Shown: positions 22,800 to 33,678 of the stretch, in pieces
How positions within the stretch are numbered: the stretch's first letter is position 1
Layout: every line of letters begins with the position of its first letter
DNA from: Odontocerum albicorne
Taxonomy: Eukaryota > Arthropoda > Insecta > Trichoptera > Odontoceridae
Assembly (NCBI GenBank): GCA_949825065.1
Contig: OX463849.1
Coordinates: 26,213,771 to 26,277,770 of the forward strand
Reading direction: 5' to 3'
Length of the DNA stretch: 64,000 nucleotides
The notes under the pieces: model-generated
The model's database searches: none
What the model saw: only the letters and a program-made list of their open reading frames with translations
Told to the model about the DNA's origin: nothing
Translations under genes and position numbers: made by a program

Positions 22800-22960
22800 T
22801 ATTTTAAAGTCATTGTTTAACGTAAGTCAAAGAGGGTGAAAGTCTTAAGGCAGCCGATAAGTGGTTCCAAAGTCTGACGGCATGGACAGTAAAGGACGAC
22901 GAGAAGAAGCAGGAACGATAATCCGGAAGTGGAAAAACCCACCCTCTGCTTGAGTTATAA
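22800..22960 (-). pseudogene. LINE ORF2 terminal fragment
   Basis: The minus strand contains CTTTACTGTCCATGCCGTCA, matching 51396-51420 (TTTACTGTCCATGCTGTTAG) and encoding FTVHAVRLW followed by a serine/leucine-rich end. This SFTVHAVRLW-type block is the extreme C-terminus of a LINE ORF. Confidence 0.6.
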
Positions 22961-23370
22961 GGAATGATTGTGTATACTAAATAGAAATAGGAATATATAC
23001 ATACTTATTTTAAGACGATTTTTTTTGTACCACGCTGAGAATCTTTTACGTTTAATTTCTGCCGGGCTTTTTTATTATTTTTAAATATTCAATTTTTAAC
23101 ATTTAAGAATGTAACAAAACACGTCTTCTATCGGTTCTATTTGATATACTACTGAGGGTAGAGGCATCAATTTTCAACTGTAACATCACCTTACCATGCA
23201 ATGAAACGTGGTATCTGCCCATACATGCTCTAACTTGTTAAGAATTGGAAAATTAAAAACCTTCACCATCAGAAATCAGGCATATAAGTGTTTAAAAACA
23301 TTTAAATAATAAAATATTTATTTTGCTACACTCAAAATATTTGGTATTTCAATAATATTTACTTTATAAT
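22961..23370. other. Unassigned AT-rich region
   Basis: Nothing recognised. Confidence 0.4.
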
Positions 23371-23374
23371 AAGT

Positions 23375-23640
23375 CAAATAGTTAATTAATTGTAAGAATT
23401 GTTATCTAGTTGTAAGTAGTCCGAACTACCTTTCCGTTATAAGCACAGGCTTCCGAAGCATCATCTGTTGCCAGACTAGTTCACCTACAAGTATTAACAG
23501 AAAGGACCGAAGTCTAAGTGACTGTGATGAAATACAAGTAGTTTGAACGAGTGGACATGTGAGTGCTAAATAATTAGTATTAAAATAATTAATTGTAAGA
23601 ATTGTTATCTAGTTATAAGTAAGTATAGATGTGCTAACTA
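23375..23640. repeat. Dispersed repeat W, copy 1
   Basis: Contains AGAATTGTTATCTAGTTGTA twice (about 23394 and 23597) flanking a core with CATCATCTGTTGCCAGACTA. The core returns in reverse complement at 29985-30140 (GGCAACAGATGATTAAC, CTAGATAACATTACTTACAA), so this is a dispersed element with direct terminal repeats. Confidence 0.55.
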
Positions 23641-23941
23641 TTTCTAAGAAATTAAATATTAAGATTATTAAAAGTAAAATGAAATATAGGAAATTAAAAT
23701 GAAGTTATTTCATAGTTATAATACAATATATAAATTAGATAAGTTCTTAAGTTGTAAATTTGTATGTAGGTATAGTATTTGGCAAATGTTTGTGTTATAT
23801 AGTATATATTATTAAAAAAAAAAAGTTTCAAATTCTACGGCCTTCTTATTTTAATTACACATTCGTCGTAGCTAGCTCTAAATTCTTCCGAACTATCTAA
23901 AAGATGTTAAAAAGGCCTTTTGCCTAAAGAGAAGTAAAAAC

Positions 23942-24037
23942 TAGACTGGAATCCTTTTTAATAAAATTGGAATCACGCGTGTAGCCCCCGGGTCGAAAGA
24001 GAAGCGTCTCACCAACTAAGCCACGGAGGTCATCCAC
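23942..24037 (-). mobile_element. SINE tRNA-like head
   Basis: Reverse complement of ACTAAGCCACGGAGGTCATC gives the canonical head GATGACCTCCGTGGCTTAGT, and TAGACTGGAATCCTTTTT gives the head-body junction. The B box is mutated. Confidence 0.65.
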
Positions 24038-24479
24038 AGAGATTTTCTTCTTCAGATCCTGAAAAAAAAAAGTGATTGAAATACAAAGTGTTAAGTGCAA
24101 TTAAATATAATATCTCTTCAAAAAAGTTAAGCAGCTACTATTACCAAAAAAAATATTTATTTTGCTGTTTAATTTCATGTTAAAAAATTCACGTAAGCAT
24201 TATTGATTTAATTATTGTATAATTAAAATCTTGATTATTATACGAGTACAGCTTAAGTCACTTCACCATACTGATGCTTTTATATTAATGTATGCACATG
24301 TTGTATGTGTGTTTACATGTTCATATTTAGTACGTTAAAATTACATTTACTCGTACTAAATATTTACCCATATTATGTATTCAAATACTCGTATGTACGT
24401 AACGAAATGAAAAAATCAGTTTTATTTCGTTATGTACGTTCACTTTAACAATTTTTTTTTAAATATACGAGTACCTATA

Positions 24480-24620
24480 CTTCTCAGTGCAACTGTATTT
24501 ATTCGGCTCTTATCGGTCTTTTTCATGTTCACGTTTCACTCCCACACATTAAAGTTAGTACTAAAATACAGTTGTGGAATATCATCTTAGCAGATTTCTA
24601 TACTGTCTGGTTCTGTAATT
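24480..24620 (-). pseudogene. LINE ORF2 fragment
   Basis: CACGTTTCACTCCCACACAT is the complement of the YGSE.W coding stretch (compare ATTTATGGGAGTGAAACATG at 18770), and AGTACTAAAATACAGTTGTG matches TAACAGTATTTTAGTACCAA in reverse. Confidence 0.55.
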
Positions 24621-24726
24621 ATATAAATAAGCTAAAATCGATTAATAATCAAGGCACGTGGAAGTCGCCTTGAAGTAGATTGTAAAAATAGTAATTTACT
24701 CTTCACGGGGTGAAACCTGTTATTAT

Positions 24727-25562
24727 TTTACTCACTAGGCCGTTTTATCATGGCCCAGTTATTACACTGGTTAATGAGAATTAACGATCCTTAGTATTAA
24801 TATTACTTACTCACTAGGCCGTTTTCTCATGGCCCAGTTATTACACTGGTTAATGAGAATTAACGATCCTTAGTATTAATATTACTCAATAGGTCGTTTT
24901 CTCATGGCCCAGTTATTACACTGGTTAATGAGAATTAACGATCCTTAGTATTAATATTACTCAATAGGCCGTTCTCTCATGGCCCAGTTATTACAATGGT
25001 TAATGAGAATTAACGATCCTTAGTATTAATATTACTCACTAGGCCGTTTTCTCATGGCCCAGTTATTACACTGGTTAATGAGAATTAACGATCCTTAGTA
25101 TTAATATTACTCAATAGGCCGTTTTCTCATGGCCCAGTTATTACACTGGTTAATGAGAATTAACGATCCTTAGTATTAATATTACTCAATAGGCCGTTCT
25201 CTCATGGCCCAGTTATTACACTGGTTAATGAGAATTAACGATCCTTAGTATTAATATTACTCCCTAGGCCGTTTTCTCATGGCCCAGTTATTACACTGGT
25301 TAATGAGAATTAACGATCCTTAGTATTAATATTACTCAATAGGTCGTTTTCTCATGGCCCAGTTATTACACTGGTTAATGAGAATTAACGATCCTTAGTA
25401 TTAATAGTACTCAATAGGCCGTTTTCTCATGGCCCAGTTATTACACTGGTTAATGAGAATTAACGATCCTTAGTATTAATATTAATCAATAGGCCGTTCT
25501 CTCATGGCCCAGTTATTACACTGGTTAATGAGAATTAACGATCCTTAGTATTAATATTAATG
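24727..25562. repeat. 75-bp satellite array, eleven monomers
   Basis: AGG(C/T)CGTT(T/C)TCTCATGGCC followed by AGTTATTACACTGGTTAATG, AGAATTAACGATCCTTAGTA and TTAATATTAC repeats with a 75-bp period from 24817 on (the first step is 79 bp). Variants ACTAGG / AATAGG / CCTAGG alternate along the array, suggesting a higher-order pattern. The array is fully AT-phased and non-coding. Confidence 0.95.
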
Positions 25563-25707
25563 CCGGTCGTAAAAAAATATTAGCGAAGGAATCGTGCGAA
25601 TTATTTTACGTACACGTGTTTCATCTCTATGCGTCAATAATTTCGGGGCCCACTAGATAAATGTTATACAGAAACACTACTACTACTCAAACTCTCTTAC
25701 ACTAAAG

Positions 25708-26605
25708 CAGCAATCCCCAATGGCTGTAATAACTTGTAATATCGTCCCCCCTGGAGACATTTTAATGGGGCGTTGGGGTATACAGAATCATTAGGGGGCG
25801 TTAAGACTTTCAAGGGGGTCATTGAGATATTTATTAAATATTCGAGAAAAAATCCGATTTTGACCTTCTAGCTCACTTAAAAACGCCATTACTCTCGTAA
25901 CTGCGTTTATTTATAGCTTTCCTGCTTTTTACCTCGTTGAAACAAGTTTCAACACTGTCAGTTAGATACAAAAATACAGAGCAAATGTGTGTGGAAACCG
26001 TTGTAGAGGAAGATTAAGTAAAGTATGGTTGGATCAAGTGAATGATATTTTGAAACCGTAAGAGTTGTATGACAAGGAAATTATTTTATTTTATTTTAAT
26101 AATTTTATAGATATCTAGCTTACATACATACATACCATCACGCTATATTCCTGTAGAGGAGGTGAAATATGTGGTATAGGAAAGTCTGGTACTCTGTTCT
26201 CTCTGCCTACCCCGACAGGGAAATGGCGTGATAGTATGTATGTATTTAAGCTAGATATTTATAAAAAATAGAAATGGGCTAGAAATGAATCTAAGGAATT
26301 CAGATTCGAGAATTTTCATTAAAAAACTGCAAGGTAAAAGATATCCCTAAAAAACTCGAGAAAAATCATTAAGCGTATAAATATGATTACAATTTTAAGT
26401 TTAATCCAGATTTTACAACCGTTTTAGTTACTTGGTAATAGATTTATAATTAATACTATTTAATGTTTTAACAAAACAGACATACAAAAATTGTAATATT
26501 ATCGAACGCCATTTTTTATCTCCTTGATGTTTAAATTAAAGAGGTGTTGATATATTTTAAAATGATCCAAGGGAGCGCTGATACAATAAAGGTTGGGACA
26601 CCCTG
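25708..26605. mobile_element. Non-autonomous hAT-like element
   Basis: The left end CAGCAATCCCCAATGGC and right end GGTTGGGACACCCTG (reverse complement CAGGGTGTCCCAACC) are hAT-like. Flanking 8-mers CACTAAAG (25700-25707) and CACCAGAG (26606-26613) match at 6 of 8 positions, as for an old target duplication. Subterminal words GGGGCGTTGGGGTATAC and GGGGGCGTTAAGACT recur in inverse orientation at 59470-59545. No transposase; a LINE fragment is nested inside. Confidence 0.45.
25975..26250 (+). pseudogene. LINE ORF2 C-terminal fragment with 3' tail
   Basis: 26000-26060 reads NVCGNRCRGRLSKVWLDQVN then DILKP, the GR..W.DQV block of the recurrent LINE. The family tail follows at 26165-26250 (AGGAAAGTCTGGTACTCTGT, CTACCCCGACAGGGAAATGG, GATAGTATGTATGTA), the cleanest copy in the window. 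An inverted copy of the last part (ACATACATACATACCATCAC) lies at 26124-26160 and can fold with it. Confidence 0.65.
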
Positions 26606-26705
26606 CACCAGAGTGTTTTTGGAAATCGATGAACTGTTTTTTAATTGTTGATTAATTTTTATCTATTTTCGATATTTTTTTCCAGAGTTCGAAAAACTGG
26701 GTGAA

Positions 26706-26985
26706 ATGAAATTTTGTTTTCAATTTATTGTTTATCTATTCTGATGAAATGACAACATCTGATTCCGTTCTTTATATTTGGTTTTCAATTTATTGTTTAT
26801 TTATTCTGATGAAATGACAACTATCTGATTCCGTCCTTTATATTTCAATTTATTGTTTATCTATTCTGATGAAATGACAACATCTGATTCCGTCCTTTAT
26901 ATTTGGTTTTCAATTTATTGTTTATTTATTCTGATGAAATGACAACTATCTGATTCCGTCCTTTATATTTTGTTTTCAATTCATC
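26706..26985. repeat. 64-67-bp tandem repeat, four copies
   Basis: TTTCAATTTATTGTTTATCT with ATTCTGATGAAATGACAACA and TCTGATTCCGTCCTTTATAT repeat four times. Copies alternate GACAACATCTG / GACAACTATCTG and TTATCTATT / TTATTTATT, so a two-unit block was duplicated. Confidence 0.9.
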
Positions 26986-27235
26986 AGTTATTTATACCCT
27001 TTATAGTTTTTGATTTGCAAGTTATGATTATATAAATTTCTTTACTTTATTTATATTTAAAATTCACTTTTACATAATTAGCTTAATTTTCATAAACCAC
27101 CAATTTTATTTTGCAATCGCCTTAATTGAAAATATATGTAAACATTACATTCTCTTTTATCATTTTATTCAATAATCTTATTATTTAATTGATGGGTGAC
27201 GATGGGTGATGATGGTTGACGATGGGGGAAAGGTG

Positions 27236-27335
27236 GCGTAAGGCGCTTACGTTTCTGCCCGGGGGTTGCGAATTAAATTCCCGTTGGAACTCAGATTTTT
27301 TAATAAAGATTCCTGTCTGGTTTTTATTTAAAGCA
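27236..27335 (+). mobile_element. SINE tRNA-like head
   Basis: TAAGGCGCTTACGTTTCTGC, GGGGGTTGCGAATTAAATTC (degenerate B box), CCGTTGGAACTCAGATTTTT and CCTGTCTGGTTTTTATTTAA follow SINE order. Confidence 0.55.
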
Positions 27336-27699
27336 TCTTTGCCATATTTCTGGTGGATTGGAATAGATGCCGATAAGCTATTCAAGTTGTACAACGATAG
27401 TGTAATACAATATGTAATGAATAATTTTGTAATCATTTATTTTTTTATATTTTTTATCAAATATTTTCAAAACTTTTATGTATTTTGTAATACTTATGTA
27501 CAAAAATGTGTATTAACCAATGTTTTCTGGTTTTTCTTTTAAAAATTTTCGTCATTATTTTTAATGTTAAATTAAATTTGACTAGATAAATACAGATAAT
27601 ATGTTTTAATTGATCTTTGTATTATAATTTATATTTGTTTGGTGGTGTTTTTTTTTTATTGGTATATTATTCAATGTATTTTTTTATTTTAAAAAATAG

Positions 27700-27800
27700 T
27701 ATAAACTCGGTGTGCATTTATTCAGCTTCTTTTAGTATTTTTTTACGTCCACGTTTCACTTCCATGATCAAAGTTGATACTAAAATATCGTATCCTAATT
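27700..27800 (-). pseudogene. LINE ORF2 fragment
   Basis: CACGTTTCACTTCCATGATC and TTGATACTAAAATATCGTAT are the complement of the YGSE region, as at 24480-24620. Confidence 0.45.
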
Positions 27801-27849
27801 GATTTTTGGTACTAATTCTCAGAAAATGAGAACGTTTCTTTTAACTAAA

Positions 27850-28140
27850 ATATATGTTATCTAAAATATATATTAAAGTATATCTAACCACGTGCAACAA
27901 ATACATCTACACTCTTAATTGCAAAGAAACGAAGATATCTCTTCCGCCAAATGGGCATATTAAAGGCTTATAGTGCTCGAATTCCTTAGATACATTCACA
28001 AATGGAAGGAACGTCGCCATTTTTAGGTTTTATTCTGCAAATTATATCCATAATACACTTCATTTAATATATTGCAATAAGTCACCCCAATAGAGTGTTA
28101 AAAAGAGGGATTATCATCATCATCACATCTACTACCGACT
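27850..28140 (+). repeat. Dispersed repeat Z, copy 2
   Basis: Partner of 16640-16880 with the same word order; about 70 percent alike by eye. Confidence 0.45.
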
Positions 28141-29279
28141 TCTGATAAAACATAGCGCTAAACGTGATTTTTAAAAAATCCGTTATAGTGTTACGACACT
28201 CGAAGATAGTTTCCGCTTTTGAAATCCGATTACCACTGATGTCTACTAAATAAAGGTTTCGATCGAGAATTAACCAGCGTCCTACGATACGAGAGATTGC
28301 TGTAACACTTCCAATATCTCAAAAAAAAGCACCGTCCATGCTGATTACATAACGCAAAGAATTTATTAGAATTTCATAATTTACATAATACATAATTTCT
28401 GAAATTCAGGATTAGATTCTTGATCAAATCACAAAATAATTATCAAAGCAACAAGTATAATAGACAAAATTTATGTAAAGAAGATTCAGTCAAAAACTTC
28501 ACACGTGTTCTCACATGAATTGCGGGCATAACTTTTACGACACACGACACGTGTTATGTGCTACGGAGAATATGTCAAACTTTTTTACTTATGACTGCGC
28601 CAAATCACGTGTATCCACCATGATTAATTCATGATGTAATGGTCGGGATCACGCAATTTTCTTTGCTTGAAAGTACTTGGAATTTATATTTCATATGCGA
28701 TATGAACTATGATCACCACGTGATTTTAAATGTTAGGAGAGATCTTCTGTTTATAGATATACAAAATACTCTCAGGGAAAATAACGAGTCCCGTGTTGAT
28801 TGACATTTTGTTTAATGTTCCTGACATTTACGCCATTGTCAATTAAGATAGTTAACTATGCTATTGAGTGCGTCGCTATTTTTTTCTTCCCTGTTAGTCA
28901 AGAAACCGTGCTTTTTTCCTTCTTACTAATGTTTACAATAATCCCAATACAATTATTACGGCACCAACAGTTATCTCGTTCTGTCTAATTTTTTTCACAT
29001 GGTATTATTTTTTTAAGTCACGGTGGTGTCCCTTCAAAGGAGCATGGAAATGGATGTGGCCCCAACTTGAAATTCTTGTCTTGAAATCCGCGCTGCTGAA
29101 GATGAGAGTATATTTGACAGCTGTCCCATTGCTTCAGTGGTCTAAACTCTAGGCAACACCAGCCTTCTGTCTCTCAAAATGATCCAGCCGAGGATGAAAT
29201 GAACAGAGGTCTAGAATTCATGGAAAGCTACTATTGAGAATGATACTTAAAACCAAACGCATCATAAACTACTGCTAAA
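28141..29279. other. Unassigned region
   Basis: 28490-28580 has CACGTG-rich words (ACACGTGTT) that weakly recall repeat X. 29030-29200 is G+C-richer without a readable frame. Confidence 0.3.
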
Positions 29280-29815
29280 TATTTTCATCTTTACAACGCA
29301 TAAGCATTGGAAGAGGTAGATATTATATTTGTAAATTAACGTATGAGTAATCAGTCATATCTTCGCTACCTCGGTGTCTCAAATTTAAACCCCATCTACA
29401 ATCTTTAAAAGATAAGCTAAAGAGCAGATATAATAATATAATTCGTAATCTCACAGAAACAACTTGGGAATGCGACGCACTAACACTGCGAATTTTGGTG
29501 ATTGGCTTAGTTGTTCCCGTATCCAGTTACTGTTATTGTGTGTGTATGTCATCTGTGTACACGCACTTAATTAATACGCAAATAAATAAATTAAGCGATG
29601 CGTATTGTCACGGGAATCCTAAAGTCTTCCAGTTCTATGAAATTTTCCACATTTTGATTGAAGTCATGAAGAGAATCTCATTAAAGAGTAGAAGAGGATG
29701 TCGCAGATCGACCATTGCCTGTTGTTACAGAAATAAAAGAACCACCACCCCTCCGTCTCACCTCCCGTCGTTCAATCTGAAAGACTCTGAAGCAACAAGG
29801 ACTGTATAGCCCTTG
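29280..29815 (+). pseudogene. LINE reverse transcriptase C-terminal fragment
   Basis: 29360-29500 reads RYLGVSNLNP, then KDKLKSRYNN-like debris, IIRNLTETTWECDALTLRI, then VIGLVVPVSSYCYC, YTHLINTQINK and a degraded end with RNKRTTTPPSHLPSFN. The order (YLGV, K..LI.KL..TTWG.DA.TLR, ALVYS..EYC, HT..ID.QLN) is that of the thumb and downstream region of Jockey-like non-LTR elements. The longest open piece is 29495-29809. Frameshifts near 29370 and lost catalytic domains show a pseudogene. Confidence 0.6.
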
Positions 29816-29984
29816 TAAAGTCAATTGGAACTGATTCTAACATGTTCTTAACTGTATTTTTTTTACTTATTCTTAATGCTTTTTTTTATTTAAGTTCTCT
29901 TTAATACAAAAATTTGCCAAAGGCTATAACCGATATACAAATTTATATCTTAAGATTGAATGATAATAAATAGTTAATACCTAC

Positions 29985-30140
29985 ATACTAACTTATAACT
30001 AGATAACATTACTTACAACTATTTTTTTAGCACGAATATCTCCACTCATTCAGGCTACTTGCATTTTGTCACATTCACTCAGACCTTGGTTCTCTCTGCT
30101 AATACTCGTAATGTAGGTGAACTAATCAGGCAACAGATGA
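29985..30140. repeat. Dispersed repeat W, copy 2 (inverted)
   Basis: Reverse complement of the core of 23375-23640. Where copy 1 has TAATACTTGTAGGTGAAC (complement), this copy has AATACTCGTAATGTAGGTGA, an apparent TACTCGTA insertion. Confidence 0.55.
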
Positions 30141-30630
30141 TTAACGGGAAAGTAGGTCGATTTTCCTCTCGTAAGACCCCAGGGTTATTCTTAATGTAAT
30201 TCGTTTCTCTCTTTCAATTTATATTTGTTCAGAACTAATTAATTAATGTAACTTTCAATAAACTAGCAGATACGAGTACCCACGCTTCAGTACTCCTAAT
30301 AAGTTCTTATCTTAACGTAAATATTAATACTTGCCCTTAAAATAAATGGATGCATAGGAAAATCCCCTTTCTAAAAAAAGTTCTGCCGTCGGACCTTGAT
30401 AACTCTATTCCAATTTTTTTTATTTACTATATAAACCTGTAAAAACGTCTAGTATAAACCTGTAAAAACGTCTTTTCGTGGATTTTGAAAATCAAGTTGA
30501 GAAATAAAATAAAATAAACCATTAGTCAAACAAATACAGTCTCTTCATGGTTCTCGTGTTTAACATTCATACATTCATACGAGAATCCTTAGCATTTCAT
30601 CTATTGTAATAAAATTATGGAACTAAATAC
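30141..30630. other. Unassigned region
   Basis: A short direct duplication (TATAAACCTGTAAAAACGTC) at 30430-30475; otherwise nothing. Confidence 0.4.
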
Positions 30631-30634
30631 ATAT

Positions 30635-30745
30635 ATTGTAATACATATCATCATGCCATGTCCCTTTTGGAGTAGGTAAAGATGGCATGTGTCTTCCTTC
30701 ATATCCACACACACAGCCCTTGTCTCGGCCACACCCATACATTGA
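30635..30745 (-). mobile_element. LINE 3' tail fragment
   Basis: ATACATATCATCATGCCATG with CCTTTTGGAGTAGGTAAAGA is the complement of the LINE tail. Confidence 0.5.
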
Positions 30746-30747
30746 AG

Positions 30748-30935
30748 ACTTTCTTAGCTTGAGGTTATGGGCTGGAGTCCCGTTGGTATTAATTTTTTTT
30801 TTCAAAAAATATGTGCCAGTCTAATTTTCATTCAAGGCTTCGTTTACATCATTCTAGTTGGTTGGAGAAATTGCCACATGACAATCAACCCACCAGGTTG
30901 TACTGTATAAAGCGGAAATGTAATATAGTACAAAT
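30748..30935 (+). mobile_element. tRNA-derived SINE copy
   Basis: Degenerate B box GGCTGGAGTCCCGTTGG, linker of T and A runs, GCCAGTCTAATTTTCATTCA, TCTAGTTGGTTGGAGAAATT, GCCACATGACAATC and CAGGTTGTACTGTATAAAGC. The A box is poor; otherwise full length. Confidence 0.7.
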
Positions 30936-30989
30936 CATCTTGTTATTCATGATTTTCTTCCTTTTCCTTTGTCAAAATTTCGAAAAACA

Positions 30990-31290
30990 ATCAAACTGCT
31001 TTATAATTATTGTAACATGTTTACATAATTATTGTTCAATTTTACATTCAAGCTACTTTATAATTATTGTAACTTGTGTCTATGTTCTCATAATGATTGT
31101 TCAACTGTACAATCAAACTGCTTTTTTATATTGTAACTTGTGTGTATGTTTTCATAATGATTGTTCAATTGTACAATCAAACTGCTTTTTTATATTGTAA
31201 TTTGTGTGTATGTTTTCATAATGATTATTCAGTTGTTCAATCAAACTGCTTTATAATGACTGTAACTTATGTGTATGTTTTCATGACTTC
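30990..31290. repeat. 64-bp tandem repeat, about five copies
   Basis: GTAACTTGTGTGTATGTTTT, CATAATGATTGTTCAATTGT and ACAATCAAACTGCTTTTTTA repeat. Being just off a multiple of three it yields overlapping repetitive ORFs, which are artefacts. Confidence 0.85.
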
Positions 31291-31424
31291 CCAAAATATT
31301 ATGAAAGAAAATAAAAAAAAATAAAAAAGTTCTACACCATTCGGCCGATTGCATTACATCAGCAGAAACATAATACACATAAAAAAGAAAAGAGGAAAAA
31401 TCATTTGAAAAAACAGTTATTTAA

Positions 31425-31560
31425 GCGGAGGCACGTTGCCGCTCCATGTGTCACCGCCGCGCCGCGCCGCCTGCATAATGGATTGCCTCCATGAGTTATT
31501 GTTCCGAGTTTTACCCAGCTCTGGCCTCCAAGCGGTAGCCACTGGCTTGTATGTTACGAG
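31425..31560. other. G+C/CpG-rich patch
   Basis: A sharp island of G+C (CACCGCCGCGCCGCGCCGCC) in AT-rich DNA, with a plus-strand frame open from 31436. No family recognised. Confidence 0.35.
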
Positions 31561-31784
31561 TATTACACTTACCTGTTTACAAAAGTCACATGTTTTGACT
31601 TCTGAGTCTTTTATTTATCGTGAACGGTGTTGGTTTTATGTCTTGATTTATTCATTTAAGGTCGATTACGAATTTTTTTTTTTCAAAATATTATCAAAGT
31701 GTAAGGGAAAACAGAACGCAAGATACTACAATAATAATAATAATATTTGTTTTTCGTATAATACCGCTCAATATATCCGAATTG

Positions 31785-31960
31785 GTGTATCGGACATATT
31801 GAAGAGCTTGGCCGGGAGACAATATTGTCTTCGGTCCCAATGAGCGAATCTTTGGGTTAAGAATCTGTGGAGTAGACACGGAAATCACGATTCGTCATTA
31901 AACGTGTTTGCAACATTACCGCTCGACGCGTGCGGGTATTGTTACCAGACTAAAACCAAT
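31785..31960 (+). repeat. Dispersed repeat X, reference copy
   Basis: GAGACAATATTGTCTTCGGT, CTTTGGGTTAAGAATCTGTG, GAGTAGACACGGAAATCACG, AACGTGTTTGCAACATTACC and GCGTGCGGGTATTGTTACCA. Homologous to the monomer of the 118-bp satellite and to 33285-33420 (minus), 53865-54060 and 62600-62740 (minus). Confidence 0.7.
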
Positions 31961-32059
31961 TTTTTTTCGATAACCATCAAATCAAACCCAAAACACCCGG
32001 AATGAAGTCAAAAATGTTACCACTAGAATACGGAGATCGTCAGGAGATAATGTTGAAAG

Positions 32060-32470
32060 TAAAAATTTATATAGCGCCGTAGAGAGCAGACTATCTTTAA
32101 GGGCGCTCTTAGTCGGGATTCGAGCCCACTATTATCAACGGATTAAAAATATCACAAAAAAAAAACACCAGTTCAGTTTAATAATAAGAAGGTGGGGACT
32201 TCGGCCATAAGATTAGGAATCTGCATGTGTTTAAAAAATATACTTGGTAAAAAAACCGAAGAAAACTCACCAAGGGATGACAAACTGCAAATAAACTTTT
32301 GTAGATATTCCTATACATGACTAACACATTCGATTTTAGGCGTAGTGAATGTATGTGTGTAGTGTTCATAAATACTCATAAATGTTGATCGACTTCCCAA
32401 ATAGTGTTGTCTTCAAGTACTTCCTAAAGCTGCACACGCCACCCTTATCTCTAAAACTTGGAGGTAGCTA
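32060..32470 (+). repeat. Dispersed repeat Y, reference copy
   Basis: TTTATATAGCGCCGTAGAGA, GGGCGCTCTTAGTCGGGATT, GCATGTGTTTAAAAAATATA, TCAAGTACTTCCTAAAGCTG and CACACGCCACCCTTATCTCT. Same order at 45335-45660. Confidence 0.6.
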
Positions 32471-33284
32471 AAAATCGTTCTTATTGAAATATTATTCGAG
32501 AAAACGAACCTTAACCAAAAATAAGGATCATCAATCCATAAAATAGTATGCAATAATAATACGACTGTGGAAATAACACAATATGTTATACTCGTACACC
32601 TTAAAATATATTGTTATCGACAAAAACCAATCAAGAAACAGACTATAAATATAATATAATGGAGTATTGCGCACCGCTTCATGAATATCCAAAAATACAA
32701 TATACAAATTACAATTTATTTTCTAGCTTACATCAAAATAAAAAAACGAACATTTTAGAGGTAATTTTCTCGAGATTGTGCCTGAAACGTTGTAAAACTT
32801 GTTCTGTGTCGGATTTTAACATTTTTCTTAATTAAAGTTTAAAATCGTATTATTGTAAGAATGTTTTTATTTGTGTAGTAGCTATTTTCGGTCTGTTAAG
32901 AGGAAGGAGATGTGTGTATTGAGAAGTAGCGTCAATTATAATGTGTAAATTATGTTTATTGTGGTGTTTTTTCTTTCTTGCACTACTCTGGGTCTTCTGG
33001 GTCTGCACCTATTGTGTACGGTCTTACGTTTGTGTTTATTTTTGACAGCAGATTGTATGAATCATGTTCGTTTTTTATATTGATGTAAATTTTAAAATAA
33101 ATTGTAATTTGTATATTGTATTTTTAGCTATTTGGATATTCATAAAGCGGTGCGCAATACTCCATTATATTATATTATATTTATAGTCTGTTTCTTGATT
33201 GGTTTTTGTCGATAACAATATATTTTAAGGTGTACGAGTATAACATATTGTGTTATTTCAGTATAACATATTGTGTTGCAAAAA

Positions 33285-33420
33285 CGTTTAATGACGAGCC
33301 GCGAGTTCCATGTCTACTCCACAGATTCTTAACCCAAAGGTTCGCTCATTGGGACCAAAGACCATATTGTCTCCCGGCCAAGCTCTTCAATTAGGATATA
33401 TTGAGGGGTATTATACGAAA
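33285..33420 (-). repeat. Dispersed repeat X, inverted copy
   Basis: Reverse complement of 31790-31915, lacking a 17-bp piece (GGTGTATCGGACATATT) present in the plus copy. Confidence 0.7.
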
Positions 33421-33620
33421 AACAACTTATATGATTATTGTAGCATTTTGCGTTACAAAAATTCTCATTCTAAATCTAAGTAAAGTAGAGGTCCGTTTGA
33501 GTCAAGCATTTGTAAAATTATGCTTTGCATTCAATGAAAATACAAAAAATTATGATATAATACAATTACTCGTTTTAACTGATACACTCAAATGTTGTTT
33601 TTCAACTTAAGATAAGTACG

Positions 33621-33660
33621 ACCCTACCGGTTTCGAGATTTTCACCACGCCATCAGAGGA
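33621..33660 (-). ncRNA. Hammerhead-like motif, copy 4
   Basis: On the minus strand CTGATGG (core with the last A replaced) leads into a hairpin region ending ATCTC, then GAAA, CCGGT, A and GGG; CCT before the core can pair with GGG. Diverges from copy 5, which starts 25 bp away on the other strand. Confidence 0.4.
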
Positions 33661-33678
33661 TCTCAAAAAAGACTCGCT

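Larger units (their letters stand above)
31720..33445. repeat. Nested long inverted repeat
   Basis: Outer arms: 31720-31915 against 33275-33445 (shared words TTTTTCGTATAATACC, GAAGAGCTTGGCCGGGAGAC, AAGAATCTGTGGAGTAGACA). Inner arms: about 32565-32765 against 33065-33262 (AATATGTTATACTCGTACAC, ACAAAAACCAATCAAGAAAC, GGAGTATTGCGCACCGC). Inner arms are near perfect over about 150 bp with a roughly 300-bp loop. Both inner arms contain the same TACTCGTA/TACGAGTA octamer, so it predates the inverted duplication. No transposase is present. Confidence 0.8.

Noticed and set aside
21326..25562. CRISPR-like array
   Set aside because: The arrays are direct tandem satellites without spacers, in a eukaryotic transposon-rich context.
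30811..31324. Cysteine/tyrosine-rich repetitive ORFs
   Set aside because: Product of the 64-bp tandem repeat and a SINE tail.
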